A stretch of DNA of 64,000 nt from Paenisporosarcina antarctica (GTDB lineage: Bacteria > Bacillota > Bacilli > Bacillales_A > Planococcaceae): positions 3,292,001-3,356,000 of the forward strand of contig NZ_CP038015.1 of assembly GCF_004367585.1 (NCBI RefSeq). Direction: 5' to 3'. A program made the translations under genes and the position numbers. Shown one piece after another: positions 35,241 through 42,637 of this stretch. Each line of letters begins with the position of its first letter. Position 1 is the stretch's first letter. The notes beneath the pieces were generated by a model, which saw nothing but the letters and a program-made list of their open reading frames with translations, ran no database searches and was not told where the DNA came from.

Positions 35241-35363
35241 TGCGTCCTTCTCTCCCCTGCAACCTACCAATTCATACGGATTAATTTTGAATTGATGAAA
35301 GAGTAGAATCTTCCATTAACATGAATGAATAGCATCACAAGTTCTTGAGAACTGATGATTTCC

Positions 35364-35768
35364 TTATGAATCTCGAAATAACTTAAAGGTGCCAATTGCT
35401 TTGGCTAAAGTTTTCCCTTGTTCATCGTATATCTCACCTTCTGCAGTTACAATTCGGTATCCTTGTTGAACTATTTTAGCTGTCGCGAATATAGTTCCTT
35501 CTGTTGAAGGCGCAAGATAATTTATATTTAAATTAATAGTTGCACATTTAGCTTTGGTTGTAATTTGAGTCTTCATTCCCAAAACTTGATCCAACATAGC
35601 TCCATGTACACCGCCATGCAAAGTTTCATTTACATTTAGTAAATGTTCATTTATTTCTAGCTTTATTAAAACCTTATCTTCTTGAAAATCAATAATTTCA
35701 AAACCCATATATGAAAAGAATGGACTTTTTTCAAAGCTGACACGTATATTTTGTAAGACTTTTTCCAA
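35364..35768 (-). CDS. PaaI-type hotdog thioesterase
   Basis: About 134 aa, single hotdog domain. It hydrolyses acyl-CoA thioesters, in PaaI-type enzymes often aromatic or hydroxylated acyl-CoAs. The family signature is NVNETLHGGVHGAMLDQVLG at about 50-68, then NLNINYLAPSTEGTIFATAK. The start is uncertain: TTG at 35768 has AAGGGG 8 nt upstream and is preferred; GTG at 35777 abuts that site. Leftward, separate from the quinone-response genes by 230 bp. Confidence 0.82.
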   Translation of the reverse strand: MEKVLQNIRVSFEKSPFFSYMGFEIIDFQEDKVLIKLEINEHLLNVNETLHGGVHGAMLDQVLGMKTQITTKAKCATINLNINYLAPSTEGTIFATAKIVQQGYRIVTAEGEIYDEQGKTLAKAIGTFKLFRDS

Positions 35769-35913
35769 ATGATTCACCCCTTACCTATTATCATCTCATG
35801 ATTTTTAATTTTTTTGTACCATTTGTTCTTTATCATTAACAATTCTACTCGCCTTGAACCAATTAATATGGCTACATACAGAGTACTGAGGACAATATAA
35901 ATAGGAAATCACG

Positions 35914-35957
35914 AAGACACCGATTAATGTGACAAAGCTACATCAATCGGCGTCTTT
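35914..35957. terminator. Stem-loop between mhqD and the thioesterase gene
   Basis: GAAGACACCGATTAATGT pairs with ACATCAATCGGCGTCTTT (two G-U-type mismatches), with TTTTATT on the plus-strand side. It is related in sequence to the hairpin at 40303-40345 (AAGACACC...GGCGTCTT). It could act after mhqD. Confidence 0.55.
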
Positions 35958-36006
35958 TATTCGGTTTTGCAATTCATGCCACTTGGAAATCGAAGTCATA
36001 CTACTT

Positions 36007-36609
36007 TTATAACTGTTGATACCATTTCGTTGCAGCTTCTACTTCACTCATTATTAATTGATGCCCTTGGTTTTCCCAATGGATATTGACTGTTGCATGC
36101 GCAGCTTCTAGCAATTGTTTAAGATCCACTGACTCTTGTTGCGGACAAATGGGATCGTTTTTCCCAGCTGTAATAAATACGTGTTTTCCTGATAAATCAG
36201 GAAGCGCTATTCCTCGTCTAGGCACCATTGGATGATGTAAAATAGCTCCTCTAATCGCATTGTCAAAATGGAATAGCAGGCTTGCTGCAATATTTGCACC
36301 ATTTGAATAGCCAATAGCAAGAATGTTTTCGCGGTCAAATTCATACTTTACGGCCGCTTCATCTAAAAAAGCATTCAATTCATTTGTGCGGAAAATTAAA
36401 TCCTCTTCATCAAAAATACCTTCTGCTAATCTTCTAAAAAATCGTGGCATTCCATTTTCTAACACATTGCCTCGAACACTTAATACGGATGCCTCTTTAT
36501 CGACAATGTCAGCTAGAGGTAATAAATCTTGCTCATTCCCACCTGTTCCATGTAGTAATAATAGGACTGGTTTTGTTGAATCTGTACCTTGTTTAAAAAT
36601 ATGTTTCAT
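36007..36609 (-). CDS. mhqD: MhqD-like alpha/beta hydrolase (carboxylesterase)
   Basis: A 200-aa esterase of the phospholipase/carboxylesterase family. Oxyanion region LLLHGTGGNEQDLLPLA, nucleophile elbow IGYSNGANIAAS (Ser about 106), catalytic Asp in TAGKNDPICPQQ and His in WENQGHQL. In Bacillus the homologue MhqD acts with the dioxygenase MhqO in resistance to methylhydroquinone and catechol. The ATG at 36609 has GAAAGGAGAG upstream. Last gene of the group mhqO-FMN reductase-flavin reductase-hydrolase, all leftward. Confidence 0.82.
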   Translation of the reverse strand: MKHIFKQGTDSTKPVLLLLHGTGGNEQDLLPLADIVDKEASVLSVRGNVLENGMPRFFRRLAEGIFDEEDLIFRTNELNAFLDEAAVKYEFDRENILAIGYSNGANIAASLLFHFDNAIRGAILHHPMVPRRGIALPDLSGKHVFITAGKNDPICPQQESVDLKQLLEAAHATVNIHWENQGHQLIMSEVEAATKWYQQL

Positions 36610-36634
36610 TTATTATTTCTCTCCTTTCAAGCGA

Positions 36635-37249
36635 TCACTTAGGTCTATCCATTGAAAAAATGTCACCTATCATTGCATAATCTGTGCCAGCTAAGCGACT
36701 GACTGCATTTAATGCTCTTGGATCAATTCGGCCATCTTTGTAAATCTCTTTATCGATATGAAATTGAAGAATTTCGCCTATGAATAAATCACAGCTCGGC
36801 TCGACTTTCCCTCCTAAAGGGATTGCTTGAACGAGCTTACATTCCATACGGATTTTAGACTCTTTAATTCCCGGTACCGACACATGCGTACTTTGAATAG
36901 CTGTCAGCTTTGCCAATTCAATTTCACTTTCATCAGACGGTAAGCTCGCTGATGTTTCATTAATCTTTGCGACATTTTCATCATCTACTATATGCACAAC
37001 AAATTCATGATTATTATTTATATTGTTAGCAGTATCTTTCATTCGCCCTTTAGGTCGCTGTACCGTTATTGAAATCATTGGAGGATTTGATGAAACAATA
37101 TTAAAGTAACTAAACGGGGCACCATTTAAGACACCATCGGCTGATTGCGTCGTGACGAATGCGATGGGTCTTGGAATGATAGAACCTATCATTAATTTAT
37201 AATTATCCCGTTCATTATTTTGCTTTGGATCAATTGAAATCAATTTCAT
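36635..37249 (-). CDS. Flavin reductase-like FMN-binding protein
   Basis: A 204-aa split-barrel flavoprotein (flavin_Reduct domain). It shows YKLMIGSIIPRPIAFVTTQS, GAPFSYFNIVSSNPPMISIT and KDTANNINNNHEFVVHIVDD; the family binds FMN and often reduces flavin or acts as a small oxidoreductase. The ATG at 37249 has AGAGGAAGGAACTG upstream. It follows the FMN reductase by about 95 bp and precedes the hydrolase by 25 bp. Likely a reductase for quinones or flavin in the electrophile response; the exact substrate is unknown. Confidence 0.82.
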   Translation of the reverse strand: MKLISIDPKQNNERDNYKLMIGSIIPRPIAFVTTQSADGVLNGAPFSYFNIVSSNPPMISITVQRPKGRMKDTANNINNNHEFVVHIVDDENVAKINETSASLPSDESEIELAKLTAIQSTHVSVPGIKESKIRMECKLVQAIPLGGKVEPSCDLFIGEILQFHIDKEIYKDGRIDPRALNAVSRLAGTDYAMIGDIFSMDRPK

Positions 37250-37343
37250 CAGTTCCTTCCTCTATTAGGCAAGTAGCGAATTCACGGTTCTTTTAAGTTT
37301 AAGCTAGCAACATTACCTAACTAGGTTCAATTTCGAAAAAAAT

Positions 37344-37883
37344 TTACGGACGAAGTGTTTTTAATGCAGTTGTCCAAGGAATTACTTGGTCTAACATTTG
37401 GTTTACTGAATCTTTTTGCACATCTGCTGGTTTGAATACTGAACCATTTTCGAAGTCAGTGAATAATGATAAGGCTGGATGAACGCGCACATGTGCAACG
37501 CTTAATTCACTTAAAATACCTCGTAAATGTTCTGTTGCACGAGCACCGCCTACTGAACCATATGATACAATACCCGCTGCTTTATTATTCCACTCAACGC
37601 GTAAGTAATCCAAAGCATTTTTTAAAGCTCCAGTGATTGAGTGGTTATATTCTTGAACGATAAATACAAATCCATCACAGCCATTAATTTGCGCTGACCA
37701 ATCTGCCGCACCTGATGCATCGCCACCCGCTTCACCTAATAATGGTAATTTGAAATCTGCTATGTCGATAATTTGATAGTCAGCGTCTCCGCGTTTGTCT
37801 GCTAGTTCTTTTACCCATGCACCTACTTGTGGACTAACTCTTCCTTCACGTGTACTACCTAAAACAATCCCGATTTTCAACAT
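37344..37883 (-). CDS. NADPH-dependent FMN reductase (flavodoxin-fold quinone/azo reductase type)
   Basis: About 179 aa from the ATG at 37883, which has a textbook AAGGAGG 7 nt upstream. The flavodoxin-like phosphate loop is GIVLGSTREGRVSPQVGAWV, followed by FVFIVQEYNHSITGALKNAL and AAGIVSYGSVGGARATEHLR. The frame extends 21 residues upstream to an ATG at 37946 that has its own GAGGG site, so two forms are possible. NAD(P)H:FMN reductases of this fold reduce quinones or azo dyes, which fits the MhqR setting. It lies 12 bp (long form) downstream of mhqO. Confidence 0.85.
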   Translation of the reverse strand: MLKIGIVLGSTREGRVSPQVGAWVKELADKRGDADYQIIDIADFKLPLLGEAGGDASGAADWSAQINGCDGFVFIVQEYNHSITGALKNALDYLRVEWNNKAAGIVSYGSVGGARATEHLRGILSELSVAHVRVHPALSLFTDFENGSVFKPADVQKDSVNQMLDQVIPWTTALKTLRP

Positions 37884-37958
37884 ATTATTTCCTCCTTTTT
37901 CTGGTGTTTTATTGTCTAATCCAAAAACTTTTTTTAATAAACTCATCTTATTCCCTCA

Positions 37959-38942
37959 TTATTCATATTTTTTTGTTAGCTCTTTTGTGCTTCTTACTGT
38001 ATCAATTGGTCGAACAAGTTTTTCAATTTGCTCACGTTTTGGCTCTAAAAATGGGGGTAAAGAAAGCTTTTCACCCATCGTTTCATAAGGTTCATCACCC
38101 ATAAATCCTGGTCCATCCGTTGCAAATTCAAATAAAATTTGTGGTGTCACGCGTGTATAAAGTGATTCAAAGAAGTGACGATTTACATAACCAGATGTTT
38201 GGAAACCAAAGGTCTCAAGTCTATTTGTCCACTCATCTAATACCGCTCTGTCTTCTACACGGAAAGCAACATGGTGAACTGTGCCGAAGCCTTGTTGACC
38301 ATTTGACATTGCTTCATTATGCTCAACGATAATTTGGGCTCCATTTCCGCCCTCTCCCACTTCAAATAAGTGATAAGATCCTTCTGTAGCAACTTCTTTA
38401 AACAACATGACTTTTTCTAACATTTGTTTAAAGTAATTCACATCAGCAATACGTATGAAAATCGGTCCTAAACCCGTAATGGCAAATTCTAATGGAATCG
38501 GTCCTTTTTGCCAAGGTGTACCAGAAGCGACACCTTTGTTGAACTCATCCGAAATCATTTGATACGGTTGATCGTCAAAATCCACGAATGACAATGTCTT
38601 TTTACCAAACTGTTCTTCAATACCATTATGTTTAACTTCTAGTCGGTCAAAACGTTTTACCCAATAGGCAAGTGCTGCATCAGTTGACACTCGAAATGAT
38701 GTTTTTGAAATCTCATTTGTACCATGCGTCCCCTTTGGTGTGTTTGGGAAATCAAAGAACGTCATATCCGTTCCAGCGCTTCCTTTGTCATCTGCAAAGA
38801 ATAAATGATACGTCTTAATATCATCTTGGTTGACTGTTTTCTTCACTAAACGCATACCCAATACATATGTGAAAAACTCGTAGTTCTTTTCTGCACTGCT
38901 TGTTATAGCTGTTACATGGTGAATTCCTTTTAAATGATTCAT
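37959..38942 (-). CDS. mhqO: MhqO-like ring-cleaving dioxygenase (VOC family)
   Basis: A 327-aa extradiol-dioxygenase-type protein with two vicinal-oxygen-chelate modules (about 1-140 and 150-290). Candidate metal ligands are His in KGIHHVTAITSS, His in GTVHHVAFRVED and Glu in ILFEFATDGPGF. Others: FDFPNTPKGTHGTNEISKTS. MhqO homologues cleave hydroquinone/catechol rings in Bacillus. The ATG at 38942 has AAAGGAGGAAAATTA upstream. An MhqR-type operator overlaps its promoter region at 38977-38994. First gene of the leftward detoxification operon. Confidence 0.88.
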   Translation of the reverse strand: MNHLKGIHHVTAITSSAEKNYEFFTYVLGMRLVKKTVNQDDIKTYHLFFADDKGSAGTDMTFFDFPNTPKGTHGTNEISKTSFRVSTDAALAYWVKRFDRLEVKHNGIEEQFGKKTLSFVDFDDQPYQMISDEFNKGVASGTPWQKGPIPLEFAITGLGPIFIRIADVNYFKQMLEKVMLFKEVATEGSYHLFEVGEGGNGAQIIVEHNEAMSNGQQGFGTVHHVAFRVEDRAVLDEWTNRLETFGFQTSGYVNRHFFESLYTRVTPQILFEFATDGPGFMGDEPYETMGEKLSLPPFLEPKREQIEKLVRPIDTVRSTKELTKKYE

Positions 38943-38976
38943 TAATTTTCCTCCTTTAATTTATCCTCAATGATAA

Positions 38977-38994
38977 TATCTCGAATTAAAGACA
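38977..38994. promoter_or_regulatory. MhqR-type operator upstream of mhqO
   Basis: TATCTCGAATTAAAGACA matches the Bacillus MhqR operator TATCTCGAATTCGAGATA (recalled from the literature) at 15 of 18 positions. It lies 35 bp before the mhqO start. Confidence 0.7.
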
Positions 38995-39009
38995 TTATCT
39001 AAAAAAAAA

Positions 39010-39444
39010 TTATACCGTTTCTGCATGATGTCCAACTCGTTTAAGTAATTTAATCATGTCATTAATATCTTTATCTGCTAAGTGTTCAAAGATTTCATTA
39101 ATTTTCGCTTCATGCTGAGGGAAAATCCGATCCATAAATGCCTTCCCATCACTCGTTATAGCAGCAAACGTCACACGACGATCAGTTGGACATGCTTTAC
39201 GAATCGCAAAATTCTTGTGCTCAAGCTTATCTACTACATACGTAATGCTACCACTTGAAATAAGAATCTTCTTCCCAATACTTTGTATCGGTTGGTCTCC
39301 TTTATGGTACAGCAATTCTAATACAGCGAATTCGGTTTGATTTAATCCATACGTGGCTGCATCTTTTTTAATCACTTCTTGAATTGCTTGAGAGGCACGA
39401 AGTATAACTGTAACTGCTTTTAATTTATTAGTAGCTGATACCAT
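39010..39444 (-). CDS. mhqR: MarR-family regulator, MhqR-like
   Basis: A 144-aa winged-helix repressor. DNA-binding part at about 45-100: QTEFAVLELLYHKGDQPIQS, then ILISSGSITYVVDKLEHKNF and PTDRRVTFAAITSDGKAF. I start at the ATG at 39444 with GAAGGG upstream, since the longer frame begins with a TTG inside that site. MhqR represses quinone-detoxification genes and is thought to respond to quinone-like electrophiles. Operator-like sequences lie directly upstream of itself (autoregulation) and of mhqO, so the local circuit is complete in sequence. Confidence 0.85.
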   Translation of the reverse strand: MVSATNKLKAVTVILRASQAIQEVIKKDAATYGLNQTEFAVLELLYHKGDQPIQSIGKKILISSGSITYVVDKLEHKNFAIRKACPTDRRVTFAAITSDGKAFMDRIFPQHEAKINEIFEHLADKDINDMIKLLKRVGHHAETV

Positions 39445-39464
39445 TCGTTTCCCTTCTTCCAATT

Positions 39465-39497
39465 TATCTCGAATTCATTTATCTTTAATTCAAAGTA
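39465..39497. promoter_or_regulatory. MhqR-type operators upstream of mhqR
   Basis: Two overlapping matches: a perfect left part TATCTCGAATTC at 39465-39476 and TATCTTTAATTCAAAGTA at 39480-39497, the latter 13 of 18 to the consensus. They lie 20-53 bp before the mhqR start. Confidence 0.65.
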
Positions 39498-39650
39498 AAT
39501 TTAACATGTATTTTATCACTTGTCAATTAGTTTGGATTTATGGGTTGTACAATACATGAATTTGGTGAAATAAAATCCCCTTCTCGAAAAAAGGAGAAAG
39601 GGATGGAATTTCATTAATGTCATTTTTTTATAAATATCTATGAAACAAAA

Positions 39651-39800
39651 AAAGCTTGATACACGCTGATTTCCGTTCCGAGCGGACGCGTTCCGTGGGG
39701 CGTGCGGTGAGCCTCCTCGTCGCTAAAACCACGCTCCTGTGGGGTCTCACCTGTCACGCTAATCCCACCGGAGTCGCCGCTCTACACTCCAGTCAGCTAA
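39651..39800. repeat. GC-rich intergenic repeat of a type dispersed in Bacillales
   Basis: The block starts around GATTTCCGTTCCGAGCGGAC and includes GTGAGCCTCCTCGTCGCT, GCTCCTGTGGGGTCTCACC and CACCGGAGTCGCCGCTCTAC. It is markedly more GC-rich than its surroundings. I recall this pattern as a widely dispersed, structured intergenic repeat in Bacillaceae/Planococcaceae genomes; I cannot name it. No second full copy is in this window. Confidence 0.6.
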
Positions 39801-39976
39801 GAGAATATAGGAAACATAAGTTCAAATAGTTGTAGAAACGGAAACGATTGATATGAATGCGGGCTATGTGAGTGTCATCAAAGCGAATTATAGGCTCTAT
39901 CAAGAACTTCTAAAAGGATTTCAAGGCATTAGTGCACGATGGCGAGAAAACATGTGCTCCTGCGGCTACTCGTCGC

Positions 39977-40014
39977 AAAGATATTGGACGAATGACAGTT
40001 CGTCCAATATCTTT
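39977..40014. repeat. Perfect 16-bp inverted repeat
   Basis: AAAGATATTGGACGAA and TTCGTCCAATATCTTT around the loop TGACAG. A T-rich stretch follows but no nearby gene ends here. It may belong to the repeat-rich region rather than act as a terminator. Confidence 0.7.
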
Positions 40015-40302
40015 CCATCTGTTTCTGTTTCTGTTTCTGCACGCTTTGCTAGCTTCGAAACACGAAAGTGAGCTACATCGCTACGCTAGCTGCGAAACAT
40101 GAAAGTGCGATGGAACGGAAAGCAAAGGGATACTTGAAAAACTACATAAAAAAAGAACCGAATTATGTTGAGCTAATTTGATCAAGATTTCAGCATAGTA
40201 AAGATGGCAAATTGGTGCCCGTTAATTATAGTACCAACTGATCACAGCATTTTAATGGGTTTACTTGTCACTTTCTATTGCAAACCTGCAGCACAAGAAT
40301 AA

Positions 40303-40345
40303 AAGACACCATTGTAAGTGACATTGTCACTTACAATGGCGTCTT
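40303..40345 (-). terminator. Terminator of ltaS
   Basis: A 20-bp stem AAGACACCATTGTAAGTGAC / GTCACTTACAATGGCGTCTT with a 3-nt loop, followed on the minus strand by TTTATTCTTG. It is 26 bp after the ltaS stop. Confidence 0.85.
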
Positions 40346-40370
40346 CGCATTAGACTAAAAATACACTAAT

Positions 40371-42302
40371 TTATTTTAAATTAATATTTTCTTCTAGTTT
40401 TGGTTCTGATGATTTTGGCTCTTTCAAATTACCGCTTTTCAGATCATAGAAGCGCAGTAGATCACCATAAATGATCTTATCATTATTAGCTAATTCTTCT
40501 TTTGCGCGTTCGATATATGGTTTACAGGCTTCAATATCCGTTGACTCTCCTGTTTCTTTATCCCAACATGTTTGTCCTGCATACACAAGATCTTTTGAAA
40601 TAAAGCGACCATCACGTAAAATCACAAATTGGTCTTGGTTCTCAGAAAATATATCCTGACCAAATTGGATCGAATTATCCGATTCATTAATGCCCATTAT
40701 ATTCTCAATTGTAGGCTTCAAATCAATTTGACCTACCAATGAATGGTTAACCCCGCCGACACCACTTTCGGGAATGTGGATAAACAACGGAACACGTTGC
40801 AACTGAGCTGTTTCAAAAGGAGTAATTTCTTTCTCTAAATATTTACTCATCGCAGTATTATGATTTTCTGAAATACCGTAATGATCCCCATACATAATAA
40901 TGATGGAATTCTCATAAAGACCCGATTCCTTTAAATTTTCAAACAATACTTTTATGGCTTCATCTGTATAACGAACTGTTTGGAAATAGCGATTAAGCGT
41001 GCCAGAGTTCGAATCAAACTCTTCAATAAATTTATCTTCTTCATCCAGATAAAAAGGATGATGATTGGTTAGTGTAATTAATTTCGAGAAAAATGGTTGT
41101 TCTATTTCTTTCATATGCTCTACAGACTGTTCAATGAAAGGAATATCTTTCATTCCCCAGTTTACGGCTTGCCCTTCCCCAACAGTATAATCGGGCAAGG
41201 AATAGAAACGATCATATCCGAAGTTGTCATAGATGATATCTCGATTCCAGAAACTTTTACTGTTGGCATGCATAGACGCTGTATAGTAACCTTCAGCATT
41301 TAATGATTTTGTCAGTGTTTGATATTCATTTCCACTGTGCGTAAAAAATACAGCTCCACGAGGTAAAGGATACAAGGAGTTATCTAATAAAAATTCGGCA
41401 TCAGAAGTTTTACCTTGTTCTGTCTGGTGATAAAAATTATCAAAATACATGGTATCCGGATGATTGGTTAGTTCATTTAAAAACGGTGTAATAACTTCAC
41501 CGTTCATTTCATTATTAATGACGAATTCTTGTACAGATTCTAATTCTACAAGAATAATATTGCGTCCTTCTGCTATTGCGTTCATGTCACTTGATGGTTC
41601 GACCTTCTTTGCTTTCACAAAATTGTTCACATTCACCATTTCACTACTATCTGCTAGCGCACGTTGAGTTGACTGTTTTGTTTGCAAATAAATATCATAG
41701 AGATGGTAATTATAAACTCCTATGTTTTTGACCAGCATTTCACGGTCAAAAGTTCGTGTCAAAAGCTCTGGTCGTTCTGATTCAGCTAATGAGAAATTAA
41801 AGAAGAACACTGCACTTGTCACTAAGAAATAAGTACTTTTTTTAATTTTTGACGGTTTACTATATCCAATAAATGATGGTTTAAATTTGGCAATAGCTAT
41901 TAATACGAGGATGTCCATGAAGTAAAGTGTATCGCTCCAATAGATAGTTTCCATAGCACTTCCACCTAAGTCACCGAAATTACTTGTCTGAAATAATATT
42001 GGCAATGTAATAAAGTCATTAAAAAAGCGGTAAAACGCCATATTTGCGAATAATACGAAAGTCGAAAAAATACTTACTACTATTATATAAATATTTCTTA
42101 TATTTTCTTTTTTAATAAACATAGCCACGCCAAAAATCAGCATTAAAAAGCTTAATGGATTGATAAATAATATGAACGCTTGCATTGCGTTATCGATAGT
42201 AATACTAAAACTTACGTTGTATGAGATATATGTTTTAATCCATAAAAATACAATGGCCAGAAAGATTAGTGATATCTTTGGAAATTTTCTTATGTTGTTA
42301 AT
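40371..42302 (-). CDS. ltaS: Lipoteichoic acid synthase LtaS, apparent ATT start
   Basis: Membrane-anchored glycerolphosphate polymerase of the LtaS/sulfatase family. Five N-terminal helices are followed by the extracellular domain: ILVELESVQEFVINN, catalytic Thr in FYHQTEQGKTSDAEF, and metal motif IMYGDHYGISENH. The first ATG (42185) would drop the first membrane helix. The frame stays open upstream and encodes NIRKFPKISLIFLAIVFLWI, then KTYISYNVSFSITIDNA, the expected LtaS N-terminus. The only start placed after AGGAGGG (7 nt) is an ATT at 42300-42302; no ATG, GTG or TTG is available in frame. Length is then 643 aa, normal for LtaS. Confidence 0.85.
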   Translation of the reverse strand: MNNIRKFPKISLIFLAIVFLWIKTYISYNVSFSITIDNAMQAFILFINPLSFLMLIFGVAMFIKKENIRNIYIIVVSIFSTFVLFANMAFYRFFNDFITLPILFQTSNFGDLGGSAMETIYWSDTLYFMDILVLIAIAKFKPSFIGYSKPSKIKKSTYFLVTSAVFFFNFSLAESERPELLTRTFDREMLVKNIGVYNYHLYDIYLQTKQSTQRALADSSEMVNVNNFVKAKKVEPSSDMNAIAEGRNIILVELESVQEFVINNEMNGEVITPFLNELTNHPDTMYFDNFYHQTEQGKTSDAEFLLDNSLYPLPRGAVFFTHSGNEYQTLTKSLNAEGYYTASMHANSKSFWNRDIIYDNFGYDRFYSLPDYTVGEGQAVNWGMKDIPFIEQSVEHMKEIEQPFFSKLITLTNHHPFYLDEEDKFIEEFDSNSGTLNRYFQTVRYTDEAIKVLFENLKESGLYENSIIIMYGDHYGISENHNTAMSKYLEKEITPFETAQLQRVPLFIHIPESGVGGVNHSLVGQIDLKPTIENIMGINESDNSIQFGQDIFSENQDQFVILRDGRFISKDLVYAGQTCWDKETGESTDIEACKPYIERAKEELANNDKIIYGDLLRFYDLKSGNLKEPKSSEPKLEENINLK

Positions 42303-42637
42303 AGTGGTCCCTCCTAAGGGTTTTTAAAAATAGTTGAAATTTTCTAGTAATATATGGATGTAACATTAAAAAGTCAATAGCTTAAACTTTACTTCTTTTA
42401 CCACTCAAATGCAAATTATTCTTAACATAAATTTAACAGTGTATTTACGATTCAAGGATTAGAATCTATCAATACATACTTTCTGTGTGTGTGGATTTTT
42501 AATCTAAAACAAGCAATCCTTTCCTCAAACTGTCAAGGAAAAGATTGCTTGTTTTTTTGTTGTATAACTTCATTTATCAACCGATTCGGATGCACGAGTG
42601 GTCCATAAAGCAGTGGCCTCCACTAATGTGAAAGGTT
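42303..42637. other. 335-bp gap upstream of ltaS
   Basis: It holds the ltaS ribosome site (AGGAGGG at 42309-42315), AT-rich sequence with a GTGTGTGTGG stretch, and the terminator at 42506-42555. No gene is seen. Confidence 0.6.
42506..42555. terminator. Bidirectional terminator
   Basis: AAAACAAGCAATCCTTTCCT pairs with AGGAAAAGATTGCTTGTTTT (a bulge or mismatch near the middle) with T runs on both sides. It ends leftward transcription of the GGDEF/EAL gene. Confidence 0.8.

Larger units (their letters stand above)
34861..35363. other. 503-bp gap with operator, dispersed hairpin repeat and a 13-G tract
   Basis: No gene is supported. It contains the dyad motif at 34962-34977, one copy of a dispersed hairpin repeat at 35135-35208, and a run of thirteen G at 35228-35240. 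A leftward open frame across the repeat (35050-35262) is compositionally a read-through of these elements. Confidence 0.55.
39445..40370. other. 926-bp gap rich in repeats
   Basis: It contains, left to right: mhqR operators, a GC-rich dispersed repeat (39651-39800), a rightward open frame 39853-40071 without ribosome site or similarity (not called), a perfect 16-bp hairpin (39977-40014), a short tandem CTGTTT repeat (about 40018-40039), partially repeated text around GCTAGC-GAAACA-GAAAGTG (40048-40110), and the ltaS terminator (40303-40345). Confidence 0.55.

Noticed and set aside
35050-35262. 70-codon leftward open frame
   Set aside because: It reads across the dispersed hairpin repeat and the 13-G tract (giving Pro repeats); not a credible protein.
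40018-40039. CTGTTT tandem as a CRISPR or phase-variation repeat
   Set aside because: Only about three 6-base units and not inside a supported gene.
39853-40071. 72-codon rightward open frame in the repeat region
   Set aside because: No ribosome site, Ser/Val repeats come from the CTGTTT tandem and it crosses a perfect hairpin; no family resemblance.
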